Shown: piece by piece, positions 44,465 through 54,254 of the stretch
How positions within the stretch are numbered: position 1 is the first letter of the stretch
Layout: each line of letters opens with the position of its first letter
Origin: Puteibacter caeruleilacunae
GTDB taxonomy: Bacteria > Bacteroidota > Bacteroidia > Bacteroidales > Prolixibacteraceae
DNA: 64,000 nucleotides
Direction: 5' to 3'
Assembly: GCA_005217565.1 (NCBI GenBank)
Contig: SJCO01000022.1
Span: forward strand, 3,736-67,735
Translations under genes and position numbers: made by a program
The notes under the pieces: generated by a model
Seen by the model: only the letters and a program-made list of their open reading frames with translations
Database searches by the model: none
Told to the model about the DNA's origin: nothing

Positions 44465-45580
44465 ATGAACCTACTCAATATTATCCCTATCATTGGAGCA
44501 TCATGGGGAATTCTGTTTTCCTTGTTTATTGTAACAAATAAAAACATCCATGCCAATAATCGCAAAGCAAAGAGTATCCTTGTTTTAATTATTCTTTTGC
44601 TTACCCACAATTTGATTGATTCATATTACAGCTATAATAATTTTGAGACGATGTTTTGGTCGGGGTATTCATACCTTCATTATCATTTGGTTGGTTACCT
44701 GATCTTGCTTTATACGAGCTCGTTATTAAAGCTGACGAAGGTTTTAAAGGGCTTTCATTTCTTCATCATCATGGTGACCATTGTTCGATTTGTTGCGCTT
44801 TCAATGTTGATTGACGGTGAGGACTCATTCAAACAATTAGCAACTACTAGTGATATCTTGATTCTAGATTACTTGATTGCATTGTTCTCAAATATCATCC
44901 CCCTTATTCGATTATACTTTAAGCTCCGTAAAATGAAATTTGCGGTAAAACTTGTAGGTAAGAGTAAGACTGAATTTATCTGGTTGAGAAATATTATCGG
45001 ACTCTCAATCCTCATATATCTTGCAATTTTCCAGAGTAACATTGTTTCGGTTTTTTGGGAAAAAGAATGGTTCTTTTTTATGAAAATTGAGTCGCTTATT
45101 ACAAGCTTCTTTTTCTTCGGTTTTGCGGTTTTAGCAATTCGTTTCCCGGTCTTTACAATTCAAGGTGATTATGAAGAGCTGCAGACTTCCAGGGCCAATA
45201 AAAAATATGCAAAATCTTCGTTGAAAAGCGATACCTCGGAACAGCTTTGGGAAAAGATTACCGATGTTATGGACAACAGGAAGCTATGGCAGAATCCTGA
45301 AATCAGACTTAATAATCTTGCCGAAGAAGTTAATGAAACAGTCCATCATGTTTCTCAGGTTATTAATGAACGAAAGCAACTCAACTTCTTTGATTTTATT
45401 AATCAGTATCGAATTAACGAAGCCAGGGAACTATTGACAACAGAAAAAGGAAAGCATTTTAAGATACTTGCAATTGCTTTTGAGGTTGGTTTTAATAGTA
45501 AAACCACCTTTTATACTGCTTTTAAGAAAGAAACCGGATTAACTCCTTCAGAATACAGGAAGATTCATAACAAGTTGTAA
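44465..45580 (+). CDS. Membrane-bound AraC-family transcriptional regulator
   Basis: A 371-residue protein with about seven hydrophobic helices in the first 235 residues (for example ASWGILFSLFIV, HLVGYLILLYTSSLL, SFFFFGFAVLAI), followed by a cytoplasmic AraC/XylS DNA-binding domain at about 275-368 (IRLNNLAEEVNETVHHVSQVI, then AFEVGFNSKTTFYTAFKKETGLTPSEYR). It probably senses a membrane or lipid-soluble cue, or the state of the envelope, and controls the neighbouring genes 45.7-48.8 kb, which encode small exported proteins and a receptor. Ligand unknown. Confidence 0.88.
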   Translation: MNLLNIIPIIGASWGILFSLFIVTNKNIHANNRKAKSILVLIILLLTHNLIDSYYSYNNFETMFWSGYSYLHYHLVGYLILLYTSSLLKLTKVLKGFHFFIIMVTIVRFVALSMLIDGEDSFKQLATTSDILILDYLIALFSNIIPLIRLYFKLRKMKFAVKLVGKSKTEFIWLRNIIGLSILIYLAIFQSNIVSVFWEKEWFFFMKIESLITSFFFFGFAVLAIRFPVFTIQGDYEELQTSRANKKYAKSSLKSDTSEQLWEKITDVMDNRKLWQNPEIRLNNLAEEVNETVHHVSQVINERKQLNFFDFINQYRINEARELLTTEKGKHFKILAIAFEVGFNSKTTFYTAFKKETGLTPSEYRKIHNKL

Positions 45581-45746
45581 ACCTATTGTTTATATGTCCG
45601 CCCCGATAAACCTGAACACCTATGTTTTTTTTAATTAGTCCCGTTTTATAGCCTCGGAAGACTAGCGTAATGGTATGCCCTATGTTTGCCTAAGAATTCA
45701 ATTGAGTTCGGATCAAATATTTAATAACCATTTAAAATTTAACAAA

Positions 45747-46139
45747 ATGAATAGGGTTCTATTTTTAATTATTGCCATTGTTTTGGCAAGTTTTACGCAG
45801 GTTTTCGCACAGAAAGAAACATCTCTTATTGGCAGGTGGAAAGTAAAGATGGAAGGCACTGACGAAGATTCAGTGATTGAGTTCAGGAACAATGGAAAGG
45901 TGAATGGATACATTGTGGAGTATACCGATGAGTCGGGTAATAAACAAGAAGCCTTCGAAAAAGCGGTCACGGATATTACATTCAATGGAGAAAAGGGGAA
46001 ATGCAGATACTCCTTCGAATGGGAAGATGAGTCTTACGAAGTAGATGCCAAACTGATGATGAAGAAGTCAGGCATTATTGAAGTTTCCTACCGGTACGAA
46101 GGTTATACGCTAAAAGAAACCTGGACAAAGATCAAATAA
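45747..46139 (+). CDS. Small secreted lipocalin-like/DUF2147-like protein
   Basis: A 130-residue protein from the ATG at 45747, which starts a clear signal peptide ending TQVFAQ; the longer frame from 45675 has a poor N-terminus. The mature part is all-beta in character (LIGRWKVKMEGTD, IEFRNNGKVNGYIVEY, YSFEWEDESYEVDA, LKETWTKIK), like lipocalin-type calycin domains of Bacteroidota. It may bind a small molecule in the periplasm. The family assignment is tentative. It lies between the AraC regulator and a small membrane protein. Confidence 0.7.
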   Translation: MNRVLFLIIAIVLASFTQVFAQKETSLIGRWKVKMEGTDEDSVIEFRNNGKVNGYIVEYTDESGNKQEAFEKAVTDITFNGEKGKCRYSFEWEDESYEVDAKLMMKKSGIIEVSYRYEGYTLKETWTKIK

Positions 46140-46239
46140 AAGATACACTGTAGTGTTGCTGTCCGTCAGTTAATATGAATGCAGGGATTGGTAATGATGG
46201 ACAGCTATAAACTCCCGTTATCACTTAAAACAAGGTATT

Positions 46240-46491
46240 ATGAAAGAGAAGAATAAAGACTTGATCAAGTTTATTACGGTAATGGCTGTGTTTATGGCTG
46301 GAATGATTGTGATGATTGTACACCATATACACTCTTGGTGGATTTGGTTGGTTTACATCTCCATTTGGACTTATGCCGAGGCTATAATAGCACGAAATTT
46401 TCATCTGAAGTGGTGGGCTTGGGTAGTTATTATTGGAGGAATATCTATTCTCGATTTGATAATCATCTCCACTTTAAATAATTGGAATTAA
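46240..46491 (+). CDS. Small two-helix membrane protein (2TM-type)
   Basis: An 83-residue protein with two or three hydrophobic segments (FITVMAVFMAGMIVMIV; WWIWLVYISIWTYAEAII; WWAWVVIIGGISILDLIII) and charged ends. It resembles the small 2TM-domain proteins often found near regulators in Bacteroidota. No enzymatic motif is present. It lies 100 bp after the lipocalin-like gene and 70 bp before the TonB-dependent receptor, and is likely part of the same operon. Confidence 0.65.
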   Translation: MKEKNKDLIKFITVMAVFMAGMIVMIVHHIHSWWIWLVYISIWTYAEAIIARNFHLKWWAWVVIIGGISILDLIIISTLNNWN

Positions 46492-46561
46492 TACGACGAC
46501 CCTCGCAGTTTCTTAATGCTTAGAAACGAATAATGCAGGTTAGAATAACGAGATATTGAAT

Positions 46562-48847
46562 ATGAAAAAATTAAGAATTGTTTTAATATTAGGTTGCTTA
46601 TTGATGTTTGGATTGCAATTGCAAGCACAATATAAAATCACAGGAAAGGTAGTGGATCAAAAAAACAATCCTCAGGCATTTGCGAATATAGCGTTATATA
46701 CGTTGGATCACCAGTTGGTTGGGGGAGTCGCATCTGCAGCTGAAGGTGGATTTGTTTTGCCCGTAAAGAATCATGAAAAGTATAAATTGGTAGTTTCTCT
46801 TATGGGATATGAAAAGAAGGAAATCGATAATATTTCGATCAGCAAGGAAAATACTGATTTGGGATTGATACACTTAAACGAGTCAACCGAATTATTATCG
46901 GAGGTGAATGTTAAAGGAAGGCGAAAGATAATTGAAACTAGTCCTGGGATGCAGGCTATTAACGTAACTCCAGAGCTTGTGAGCATGGGTGGGAATATGG
47001 GAACAATTCTAAAACAGATTCCTTCTGTTGAAGTGTCACCTAAAGGAACTTTGAAGATTAGAGGAAGTGGTAATGTTTTGATCTTAATTAACGGTCGTAA
47101 GTCAGTACTAACGCTAAATCCTCAAAATCTGTTAAAGATGATTCCTGTTGCATCCATCGAAAGAATTGAGGTTATTACCTCACCATCTCCTAAATATGAT
47201 AGTGAAGGGGTGGATGCCATTATTAACGTGATTTTTAAGCGTGGTAGAATGGATTGTTTTAATTCCAGTATTGGAGGTTATGTAGATGTTGCAGGCCTGG
47301 GATCAGGCGTCATGTCTACTTTTAAAAAGGGAAAGTGGGATGTGTCTGGAATTTTAGGATACTATAAGTCAAAACTGCCCTACAAAATTAGAAGTGTCCG
47401 TCAGGATTTAAATAATGCTGGGAGAGACTTGTTTACATCGGCTAAAGGTGACTTTAAGATGAATAGCAGTTATTTTTCGTTGACAACAAATTATGAGATT
47501 GCTCCCAAAGAAAATTTAACGCTGGAAGCAACACATAGTAAGTATGATTCTAAATCGGATGAAAAATCGAAAAACACGACTAAACTGCATAAAGATCGGT
47601 TGATTCACGCTATCGAAGATCACGATTTTTCAGGCTCCGACATTTCATTAACCTATGAGAAGGAATATTCATTAGGCAGGCGTTTAGACATCAATCTAAA
47701 TGTATCTGATGGAAGTCTGGATAGTAAGCTGAAAATCTTTGAAACAATCGATGATCTGGATATTAATACGCATAATCCCAGTAATGCTGACTACCAGATG
47801 GGGCAGTTGAAATTGGATTATCAGGATTCTTTGTTCTCGAAAGTCGGTATAGAGAGCGGCTTATCAGCAAATGGATTAAAGTTTAAGGTTGATCAGGATA
47901 ATCAACGTTTCTTCAATAAATCGAAATATGATTTCCTTCAGCAGCAGTACAATGCGTATTGGATTGGGAAAGTGAGTCTTGGTAAGGTTATGCTTGGTGC
48001 AGGTGGTCGTTTCGAAGTATTTCATAGCAACGGAAAAGAGAAATTGAAGAATGTAAAAATTAATCAGCGGTACTTTAAGGTTTTGCCCAATGTGATGTGC
48101 CAGTACAACTTTCGAGAGGGATTGCCTGCTCACAGTATCTCATTGATATACAATCAAAAATTTAATAGACCGCAATATGAGCAATTAAATCCGACATTGC
48201 AGGTTCAGGATCCATTCAACGTGTTAAAGGGGAATACGAATCTGAAACCAGAGCGTGTGAATAATATGGAGCTGTTTCATGAAATCAGAACTGCTGAACA
48301 TAGCATTACCACGACCCTGTTTGGTCGTTCTACACACGATGTTATTCAGCGGGTTTACGAGATTCAGGATAAGGTGATTACAACGAGTTTTGAAAATTAT
48401 TCGAATTCACATTCTGCGGGAATTGATTCCAGATATATGTTGAAAGCATTTGATCAAATAGATTTTTCGGTTGGATTTCTAGGGATGAGAAAGTGGTTTC
48501 CGAAATCAAAAGACAATAAATTAAAGGTTAACCGTAGCGGCTACAATTGGAATGTAAAGTCTGAATTAAAGATAAGAACAGGGAAGGGGCCTGTGATGGA
48601 CTTTAAATATGCTTATTATGGTAAGAACACAGAAGCGTATTCAGCTAGAAAAGCATACTCAAAGTTTGATATGCATTTATCACAAAGCTTTTTTCAAGGT
48701 TTTATGACAGTGGGACTTAATGCTGAAGATTTATTTAAAACAGCTCAGGAAGAGATTTGGGTTACGACTATTGATAACCTAAAAACGAGACAGACCTGGA
48801 AAACTCTCAATAGAAACTTCTCCTTGTCGGTGTACATGAATTTTTAG
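46562..48847 (+). CDS. TonB-dependent receptor-like outer-membrane protein (OMP_b-brl_3 type)
   Basis: A 761-residue outer-membrane protein from the ATG at 46562 (an in-frame TTG sits at 46556). The signal peptide ends LQLQAQ. A carboxypeptidase-regulatory-like domain follows (ITGKVVDQKNNPQAFANI), then a plug (LKQIPSVEVSPKGTLKIRGSGNVLIL in parts, IERIEVITSPSPKYDSEGVDAIINV) and the large barrel typical of the OMP_b-brl_3 family, ending RNFSLSVYMNF. It is not a SusC: it has no SusD partner and a shorter barrel. Such receptors often take up metal complexes or peptides. The substrate is unknown. It is probably controlled by the upstream AraC-type regulator. Confidence 0.88.
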   Translation: MKKLRIVLILGCLLMFGLQLQAQYKITGKVVDQKNNPQAFANIALYTLDHQLVGGVASAAEGGFVLPVKNHEKYKLVVSLMGYEKKEIDNISISKENTDLGLIHLNESTELLSEVNVKGRRKIIETSPGMQAINVTPELVSMGGNMGTILKQIPSVEVSPKGTLKIRGSGNVLILINGRKSVLTLNPQNLLKMIPVASIERIEVITSPSPKYDSEGVDAIINVIFKRGRMDCFNSSIGGYVDVAGLGSGVMSTFKKGKWDVSGILGYYKSKLPYKIRSVRQDLNNAGRDLFTSAKGDFKMNSSYFSLTTNYEIAPKENLTLEATHSKYDSKSDEKSKNTTKLHKDRLIHAIEDHDFSGSDISLTYEKEYSLGRRLDINLNVSDGSLDSKLKIFETIDDLDINTHNPSNADYQMGQLKLDYQDSLFSKVGIESGLSANGLKFKVDQDNQRFFNKSKYDFLQQQYNAYWIGKVSLGKVMLGAGGRFEVFHSNGKEKLKNVKINQRYFKVLPNVMCQYNFREGLPAHSISLIYNQKFNRPQYEQLNPTLQVQDPFNVLKGNTNLKPERVNNMELFHEIRTAEHSITTTLFGRSTHDVIQRVYEIQDKVITTSFENYSNSHSAGIDSRYMLKAFDQIDFSVGFLGMRKWFPKSKDNKLKVNRSGYNWNVKSELKIRTGKGPVMDFKYAYYGKNTEAYSARKAYSKFDMHLSQSFFQGFMTVGLNAEDLFKTAQEEIWVTTIDNLKTRQTWKTLNRNFSLSVYMNF

Positions 48848-48927
48848 TGATATATCCACAGCCTTGCTAGGGCTGCCTCAATATGCTTCCAGATCCTTCT
48901 GGGCGCTGAAAGGTATCGAGAAAAAGA

Positions 48928-48957
48928 AAGAGGCTATCTTTTAGTAGATGGCCTCTT
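48928..48957 (+). terminator. Repeated terminator-like hairpin, copy 2
   Basis: AAGAGGC/GCCTCTT arms, with flanks (48918-48964) nearly the same as 44311-44356. It ends the receptor transcript. Just before it, 48890-48917 resembles 15145-15177. Confidence 0.6.
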
Positions 48958-49113
48958 TATGAGTGAAATGCAGCGACTTCATTGTTTCATTCTGCACAAG
49001 ATTATCAGTCCTTTAAGCATACCTCCCTTTCACCTCGCAATTCGGTAATTCTTCGACCTATGTAGCGTAATAGAAATATTTTACATTAATTTGCAGAAGC
49101 AATCAGCAAAGAT

Positions 49114-49698
49114 ATGATAGGGCGCGAATACAATGAAAAAGCATTAATTGATGGTTTGAAGAGAGATTCTCATGAGTCATTCCGATTGCTTTTTGATGAA
49201 TATAGCACTGCTCTTTTTAAGTTTTCGATGGGCTATCTGAAATCGACCGAGGCTGCTGAAGATATTGTGCAGGAGGTATTTGTGAAGGTTTGGGAGCACC
49301 GTAAGAATCTTAAAACCAACACATCATTTAAGTCATATCTTTTTACTATCGCGCTAAATGCTATCAGAAAACAATTCAACAAACTATCGCAGTTAAAAGA
49401 GATCAAGCACGATCTGTTGTATGAGTTTACTCCGCATAAAGATGGCTTCGATCAGAAGCAGGAGTATGAAATACTTGAAAACAAACTCAATCAATTAATA
49501 GAACAATTACCTGAACAACGCAAGGATATCTTTCGAAAGAAAAAAATAGAAGGTAAATCTCTGAAGGAGATTGCTGATGAATTAAATGTTACTACAAAAG
49601 CAGTTGAATATCATATTACTCAGGCAATGAAATTCTTGAAGGAAGCGTTTGAAAAAGACGATATTACAGGCCTGGTTTTCTTCCATTTATTTGTTTAA
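49114..49698 (+). CDS. ECF-type RNA polymerase sigma factor (FecI-like)
   Basis: A 194-residue sigma factor. Region 2 is at about 20-75 (FRLLFDEYSTALFKFSMGYL, then AAEDIVQEVFVKVWEHR). Region 4 is at about 125-180 (LIEQLPEQRKDIFRKKKIEG, then KSLKEIADELNVTTKAVEYHI). It starts the second sigma/anti-sigma/STN-SusC set in the window. It differs clearly from the sigma factor at 2.4 kb, so the two are specific to their own loci. It probably drives the PUL C operon through the linked FecR and SusC. Confidence 0.94.
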   Translation: MIGREYNEKALIDGLKRDSHESFRLLFDEYSTALFKFSMGYLKSTEAAEDIVQEVFVKVWEHRKNLKTNTSFKSYLFTIALNAIRKQFNKLSQLKEIKHDLLYEFTPHKDGFDQKQEYEILENKLNQLIEQLPEQRKDIFRKKKIEGKSLKEIADELNVTTKAVEYHITQAMKFLKEAFEKDDITGLVFFHLFV

Positions 49699-49800
49699 GA
49701 TTAGATTTTTTCAAAAAAAGTTGATTTTTTCTTTAGGGATTTTTCTGAATCCGGATATAACATGTACAAGCGACACTAAACCGTCTCTTAATTTATATCA

Positions 49801-50838
49801 ATGGAAAAAGAAAAAAATAGAAAATTACTTGATCGATTTGTGCGTGGAAAGTATTCGTACGACGAATTTAAAGAGGTAAAAGAATTACTTCAACAATCGG
49901 AATCTAATGCTGAGATTCATGAGTCGTTTGAGAATCAGTGGGATGATACTGTGGAGACCACGACTGATAAAATGGAGCTGGATCATGTATATCAACGTGT
50001 TCAGGATACCATTCAAAAGCAGGGTAAGGGGCAAGCGAAAAAGGTTCATTTATGGAAGATATATCGATATGCAGCAGCTGTATTATTGATTCCTATTGCT
50101 CTGTTCTCGTTGTGGATGCTTGTGCAAAACGATTGGCAAGTAGGGGGAACAAAGAAGGATGTGGCATGGGTAAGCATAAACGCTCCTACAGGTTCGCGTG
50201 TGGAGTTTCAGTTGCCCGACGGATCAACGGGATGGTTGAATAGTGGATCTGAATTGAAATATCCTCCAGCCTTTAAAGATCAAAGAGAGGTAAAATTAGA
50301 AGGAGAAGCTTTTTTTGATGTTGAGCATCAAAAGGGAGCAAAATTTATAGTGCGTACCAAGGAGCTGAATGTGACAGTGTTGGGAACAAAATTCGATGTG
50401 AAAGCATATGCCGATGATGACCAGGTAGATGTTATTCTTGAGGAAGGAAAAGTTGCATTAGAAGGCAATGTGCAGCGTTTTAAACATGTGTTAAAACCTA
50501 ACCAGCAAATGACGTTTGATCGTAATACAAAACAGTTGAAGTTATCGGAGGTTAATGCAAAGCGGTTGAGCGCCTGGAAGAAGGGATATCTGATCATTAA
50601 TAACGAGGCTTTAGGTAAGGTTGTAAATCGCATTGAACGCTGGTATAATGTGGATATAGAGGTTGCAGATGAGCAACTCAGGAAATATCGATTTAAGGCA
50701 ACTTTTAAGGATGAACCTTTAGAAGAAATGCTGCGAATTTTAGCCCAGACTACTTCAATAAGATATGAAATCATTGAACGAAAAAGCAAGACTGATGGAA
50801 AATATGAGCGAAAGAAAGTGATTTTGAAATTGAAATAA
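49801..50838 (+). CDS. FecR-like anti-sigma factor
   Basis: A 345-residue regulator. It has a cytoplasmic anti-sigma part (1-80), a membrane helix at about 89-110 (AAAVLLIPIALFSLWMLV), a periplasmic FecR domain (INAPTGSRVEFQLPDGSTGWLNSGSELKY in parts) and a C-terminal DUF4974-like domain (NNEALGKVVNRIERWYNVDIEV). It holds the sigma factor 102 bp upstream inactive and contacts the STN domain of the SusC encoded next. The start at 49801 gives a normal family N-terminus. Confidence 0.93.
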   Translation: MEKEKNRKLLDRFVRGKYSYDEFKEVKELLQQSESNAEIHESFENQWDDTVETTTDKMELDHVYQRVQDTIQKQGKGQAKKVHLWKIYRYAAAVLLIPIALFSLWMLVQNDWQVGGTKKDVAWVSINAPTGSRVEFQLPDGSTGWLNSGSELKYPPAFKDQREVKLEGEAFFDVEHQKGAKFIVRTKELNVTVLGTKFDVKAYADDDQVDVILEEGKVALEGNVQRFKHVLKPNQQMTFDRNTKQLKLSEVNAKRLSAWKKGYLIINNEALGKVVNRIERWYNVDIEVADEQLRKYRFKATFKDEPLEEMLRILAQTTSIRYEIIERKSKTDGKYERKKVILKLK

Positions 50839-50840
50839 AC

Positions 50841-50885
50841 TGCAAAGTGAGAAAGTGCTGGAACCACCTTCTCACTGTATTTGCA
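50841..50885 (+). terminator. Hairpin between fecR and susC (attenuator-like)
   Basis: GTGAGAAAGTG and CACCTTCTCAC pair with one mismatch, extended by outer TGCAAA/TTTGCA arms. It begins 2 bases after the fecR stop, just as the hairpin at 4275-4306 does in PUL A. No T-run. Confidence 0.55.
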
Positions 50886-50927
50886 GAGCGAGTACTTACT
50901 AAATTATTCACTCTAGAATGTAAATTT

Positions 50928-53900
50928 ATGAAAAAAAGACGAGAACCAAAGGCTTTTTGTCTGTCTCCGTTATGGGATGATGGTGCCTTTAAAAAACTAA
51001 TTAGAATGTTAAGAATTAGTGTTTTTTGCTTCTTTCTGAGTATGTTACAGACCTTTGCGGTCGACTCGTACTCTCAGGATGCTAAACTGTCGATTGATAT
51101 TAAAAATCAATCGCTTGAAGTTGTTTTGGACCGAATAGAGGACAATACAGACTATTTTTTTGTGTACAATGCCGATTTGATCGATGTTGAGCAAACTGTG
51201 AGTGTACATGCTAAAAACCAATCTGTAAAATCAATCCTTCTAGGACTATTAAAAGAGAAGGATATTAAATTCTCACTTCATGATAACCTAATTGTTCTTT
51301 CAAAAGGAAATATTAGCGAAGTTGCTGCAGAGAATGTAAAGATTAGCGGACGAGTAGTTGATGATGCTGGAGAATCGTTGCCTGGTGTTAGTGTTATTGT
51401 GAAAGGAACAACTATTGGTACGGTTACCGATGGTGATGGTAATTATACATTGGCAAACGTTCCTGAAGGAGCTACATTGGTATTTTCTTTTATTGGGATG
51501 GCTACACAGGAGATTCCTGTAGGAAGTGCGACTGTCATTAATATTAAAATGATGGTTGATGCTGTTGGTCTTGACGAGGTAGTTGCTATTGGTTATGGTG
51601 TGGTAAAGAAAAGCGACTTGACTGGTTCTGTTGGAACAGTTAAAGCGGAAGAAATCTCAAAACAATCGGTTACGCGAATTGATCAGGCATTGCAAGGTAG
51701 AATTTCGGGAGTTCAGATTTCAACTACCAGTGGTGCTCCTGGTTCCGGAGCTTCAATACGTATTCGTGGGGGGAATTCTATAAATGCAGGGAATGAACCA
51801 TTGTATGTTATTGATGGATTTATTGGAGGAGGAGATCTAAACTCAATAAATCCTAATGATATTGAATCGGTAGAAGTTTTAAAAGATGCGTCAGCAACGG
51901 CTATTTATGGATCGCGTGGATCGAATGGTGTTATCTTAATTACTACCAAGCGTGGATCAGGAAGTAAAGGATTTGGAGTTTCTTTCGATTGTTACTGGGG
52001 GATGCAGTCGCCAATAAAAAAGTTGGATTTATTAAATGGACCTGAGTTTGCAGAATACCGCAATGAGTTCGCAGAAGTAATTGGTACTACTCAGCCTTTC
52101 CCAAATTTGGATGAAGTTTCTAATACCGATTGGCAGGATATTCTATTCAGAGATGTTCCTATGACAAGTAATACGCTAAACTTTTATAATAATACTGAGA
52201 AAAGTAACTATTACGTCTCTCTCAATTATCTCGACCAAGATGGTATTCAATTAGGATCAAGTTATACCCGTTATCAGATACGTTTTAATTTTGATCAGAA
52301 ACTTGGAGAATTTGCGAAGGTTGGTGCATCGCTTAATGCTTCCAAATCAGATCGTGAGAATCCAAGGGCTTCGGCTTTAGGGAATTATATTCTTCCTACA
52401 GCTCCTGTGTATTTAGAAGACGGCAGTTTTCATAGAGTAGATGCAATTAATGGTAGTACATACAATAATCCTGTAGCTCAAAATGAACTAAGAATTAATA
52501 ATACCGTTAAGGATAGAGCATTAGGAAATGTTTATGTACAATTGATGCCTTTAAAAGGGATGATATTTAAATCTACATTTGGATTTGATAATAACACATC
52601 CAAGCAAAATACCTATAATTCAGTTAATCTGCCAACAAACTTTGAAGCAGCAAGAGGAGGACAGGCAAGCATTAGTACTAACTTTGGAAGAACCATCCAA
52701 AATGAAAATACATTGAATTATTCGTATGATATAGAGGATCATAGTTTTAATGTTTTAGGAGGTTGGACTTATCAGAGTTATAAAGGAGAGAGCCTAAGCA
52801 TGAGTGCTAAGGGATTTACAAATGATGTAACCACTTTCAATGCCGTTGAGACAGGAGATCCTGAACTATTAACCGCAAATAGTGGCGAAAGTAGCTGGAC
52901 ATTATTATCTGGTCTTTACCGTTTAAATTATTCTTATAAAGATCGTTATTTATTGACCGTTTCTGGTCGCCATGATGGCTCTTCCCGACTGGCTGAAGGA
53001 AATCAGTGGCACTTTTTCCCATCAGCTGCGATTGCCTGGAGATTAGTTGAGGAAGATTTTATTAAAGACCTGGATGTTTTTAGTAACCTGAAATTGAGAG
53101 TTTCATACGGTAAAACCGGTAGTCAATCAATTGCTCCATATGCAACATTGGCTCGCTTATCGGCGGGTAAAAATTACTTGGGAGATCAGCAGTTGGTTAC
53201 ATTTCTACCTGCAGGCTCAGCAGATCCTAGTCTTAAGTGGGAGGTAACAGATCAGTATGACATTGGTTTTGAAGCAGGATTATTTAAGAACAGACTTAGT
53301 ATTGAGGTTGACTACTATTCTAAAAAAACAACTGATTTATTACTTTCAAGAGAACTTCCTTATCAGACAGGCTTTTCAAGTCGACTTGAGAATGTGGGAT
53401 CTCTCCAAAATAAAGGTATCGACGTTACACTTAGAGGTGTTATCTTAAAAAAGAATGATTTCACATGGTCTTCCGATTTGACTGTTTCATCAAATAAAAA
53501 TGAGATTCTGGAACTATCGAAAGGAAAGGAATTTATTGAAAATGGTGTTGGCTCGAGGTTGATAGTAGGTGAATCGGTAAGTACTTTCTTTGGAGCTAAA
53601 TTTATCGGTTTGTGGCAAGAAGGAGATGAAGGTCTTGGTGGAGCATATGTGCCGGGAGCTATGAAATTTGAGGATGTCGATAAAGATGGGGTTATTAACG
53701 TAAATGATGGACAAATTATTGGAAAGGGAACACCCGATTTTTATGGAGGTTTTAATAATGTATTTACCTATAAGCGTTTCACTTTAAGTGCCTTTTTCGA
53801 TTTCAGTTATGGAAACGACATTTACGACCTTGACGGAAGAATTTTTAATACCGGATTCGCATCTAATGTGTACGGGAAATTTAGAAATAGATGGACTCCC

Positions 53901-54236
53901 GAAAATACAAACACAAATGTCCCAAAAGCGGGAACACAACAACGTACGTATTACAACAATTACACTGGACGAGGGGGAAGTAGTTATGATATTTATGATG
54001 GATCATATTTCCGTATGAAAAACCTGAATCTTAACTATGAACTACCAATAAAGAGTAATATTATAGAATCGTTAGCGATTTATGGAACTGCAACGAATGT
54101 ATTCACTATTACAAATTATAAGGGCTTCAGTCCGGATGTTAATGCAACAGGAACTCATTCAACACGACGAGGATTTGATAGCAATGGATATCCTCCAGCT
54201 AAAATGTTTTTGATCGGAGTAAAAGCAGATTTCTAA
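50928..54236 (+). CDS. SusC/RagA-family TonB-dependent receptor with STN signalling domain
   Basis: About 1102 residues from the ATG at 50928 (an upstream GTG at 50847 would start inside a hairpin). It has an extended signal region ending VDSYSQ, an STN domain (LSIDIKNQSLEVVLDRIEDN in parts), a carboxypeptidase-D-like domain (VSGR-like, SLPGVSVIVKGTTIG), a plug (IRIRGGNSINAGNEPLYVIDGF in parts, VEVLKDASATAIYGSRGSNG) and a barrel ending MFLIGVKADF. The STN domain shows that it signals to the upstream FecR. It imports the PUL C glycan together with the SusD encoded 18 bp downstream. Confidence 0.94.
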   Translation: MKKRREPKAFCLSPLWDDGAFKKLIRMLRISVFCFFLSMLQTFAVDSYSQDAKLSIDIKNQSLEVVLDRIEDNTDYFFVYNADLIDVEQTVSVHAKNQSVKSILLGLLKEKDIKFSLHDNLIVLSKGNISEVAAENVKISGRVVDDAGESLPGVSVIVKGTTIGTVTDGDGNYTLANVPEGATLVFSFIGMATQEIPVGSATVINIKMMVDAVGLDEVVAIGYGVVKKSDLTGSVGTVKAEEISKQSVTRIDQALQGRISGVQISTTSGAPGSGASIRIRGGNSINAGNEPLYVIDGFIGGGDLNSINPNDIESVEVLKDASATAIYGSRGSNGVILITTKRGSGSKGFGVSFDCYWGMQSPIKKLDLLNGPEFAEYRNEFAEVIGTTQPFPNLDEVSNTDWQDILFRDVPMTSNTLNFYNNTEKSNYYVSLNYLDQDGIQLGSSYTRYQIRFNFDQKLGEFAKVGASLNASKSDRENPRASALGNYILPTAPVYLEDGSFHRVDAINGSTYNNPVAQNELRINNTVKDRALGNVYVQLMPLKGMIFKSTFGFDNNTSKQNTYNSVNLPTNFEAARGGQASISTNFGRTIQNENTLNYSYDIEDHSFNVLGGWTYQSYKGESLSMSAKGFTNDVTTFNAVETGDPELLTANSGESSWTLLSGLYRLNYSYKDRYLLTVSGRHDGSSRLAEGNQWHFFPSAAIAWRLVEEDFIKDLDVFSNLKLRVSYGKTGSQSIAPYATLARLSAGKNYLGDQQLVTFLPAGSADPSLKWEVTDQYDIGFEAGLFKNRLSIEVDYYSKKTTDLLLSRELPYQTGFSSRLENVGSLQNKGIDVTLRGVILKKNDFTWSSDLTVSSNKNEILELSKGKEFIENGVGSRLIVGESVSTFFGAKFIGLWQEGDEGLGGAYVPGAMKFEDVDKDGVINVNDGQIIGKGTPDFYGGFNNVFTYKRFTLSAFFDFSYGNDIYDLDGRIFNTGFASNVYGKFRNRWTPENTNTNVPKAGTQQRTYYNNYTGRGGSSYDIYDGSYFRMKNLNLNYELPIKSNIIESLAIYGTATNVFTITNYKGFSPDVNATGTHSTRRGFDSNGYPPAKMFLIGVKADF

Positions 54237-54254
54237 TTTTTAAAGGTTAACATT

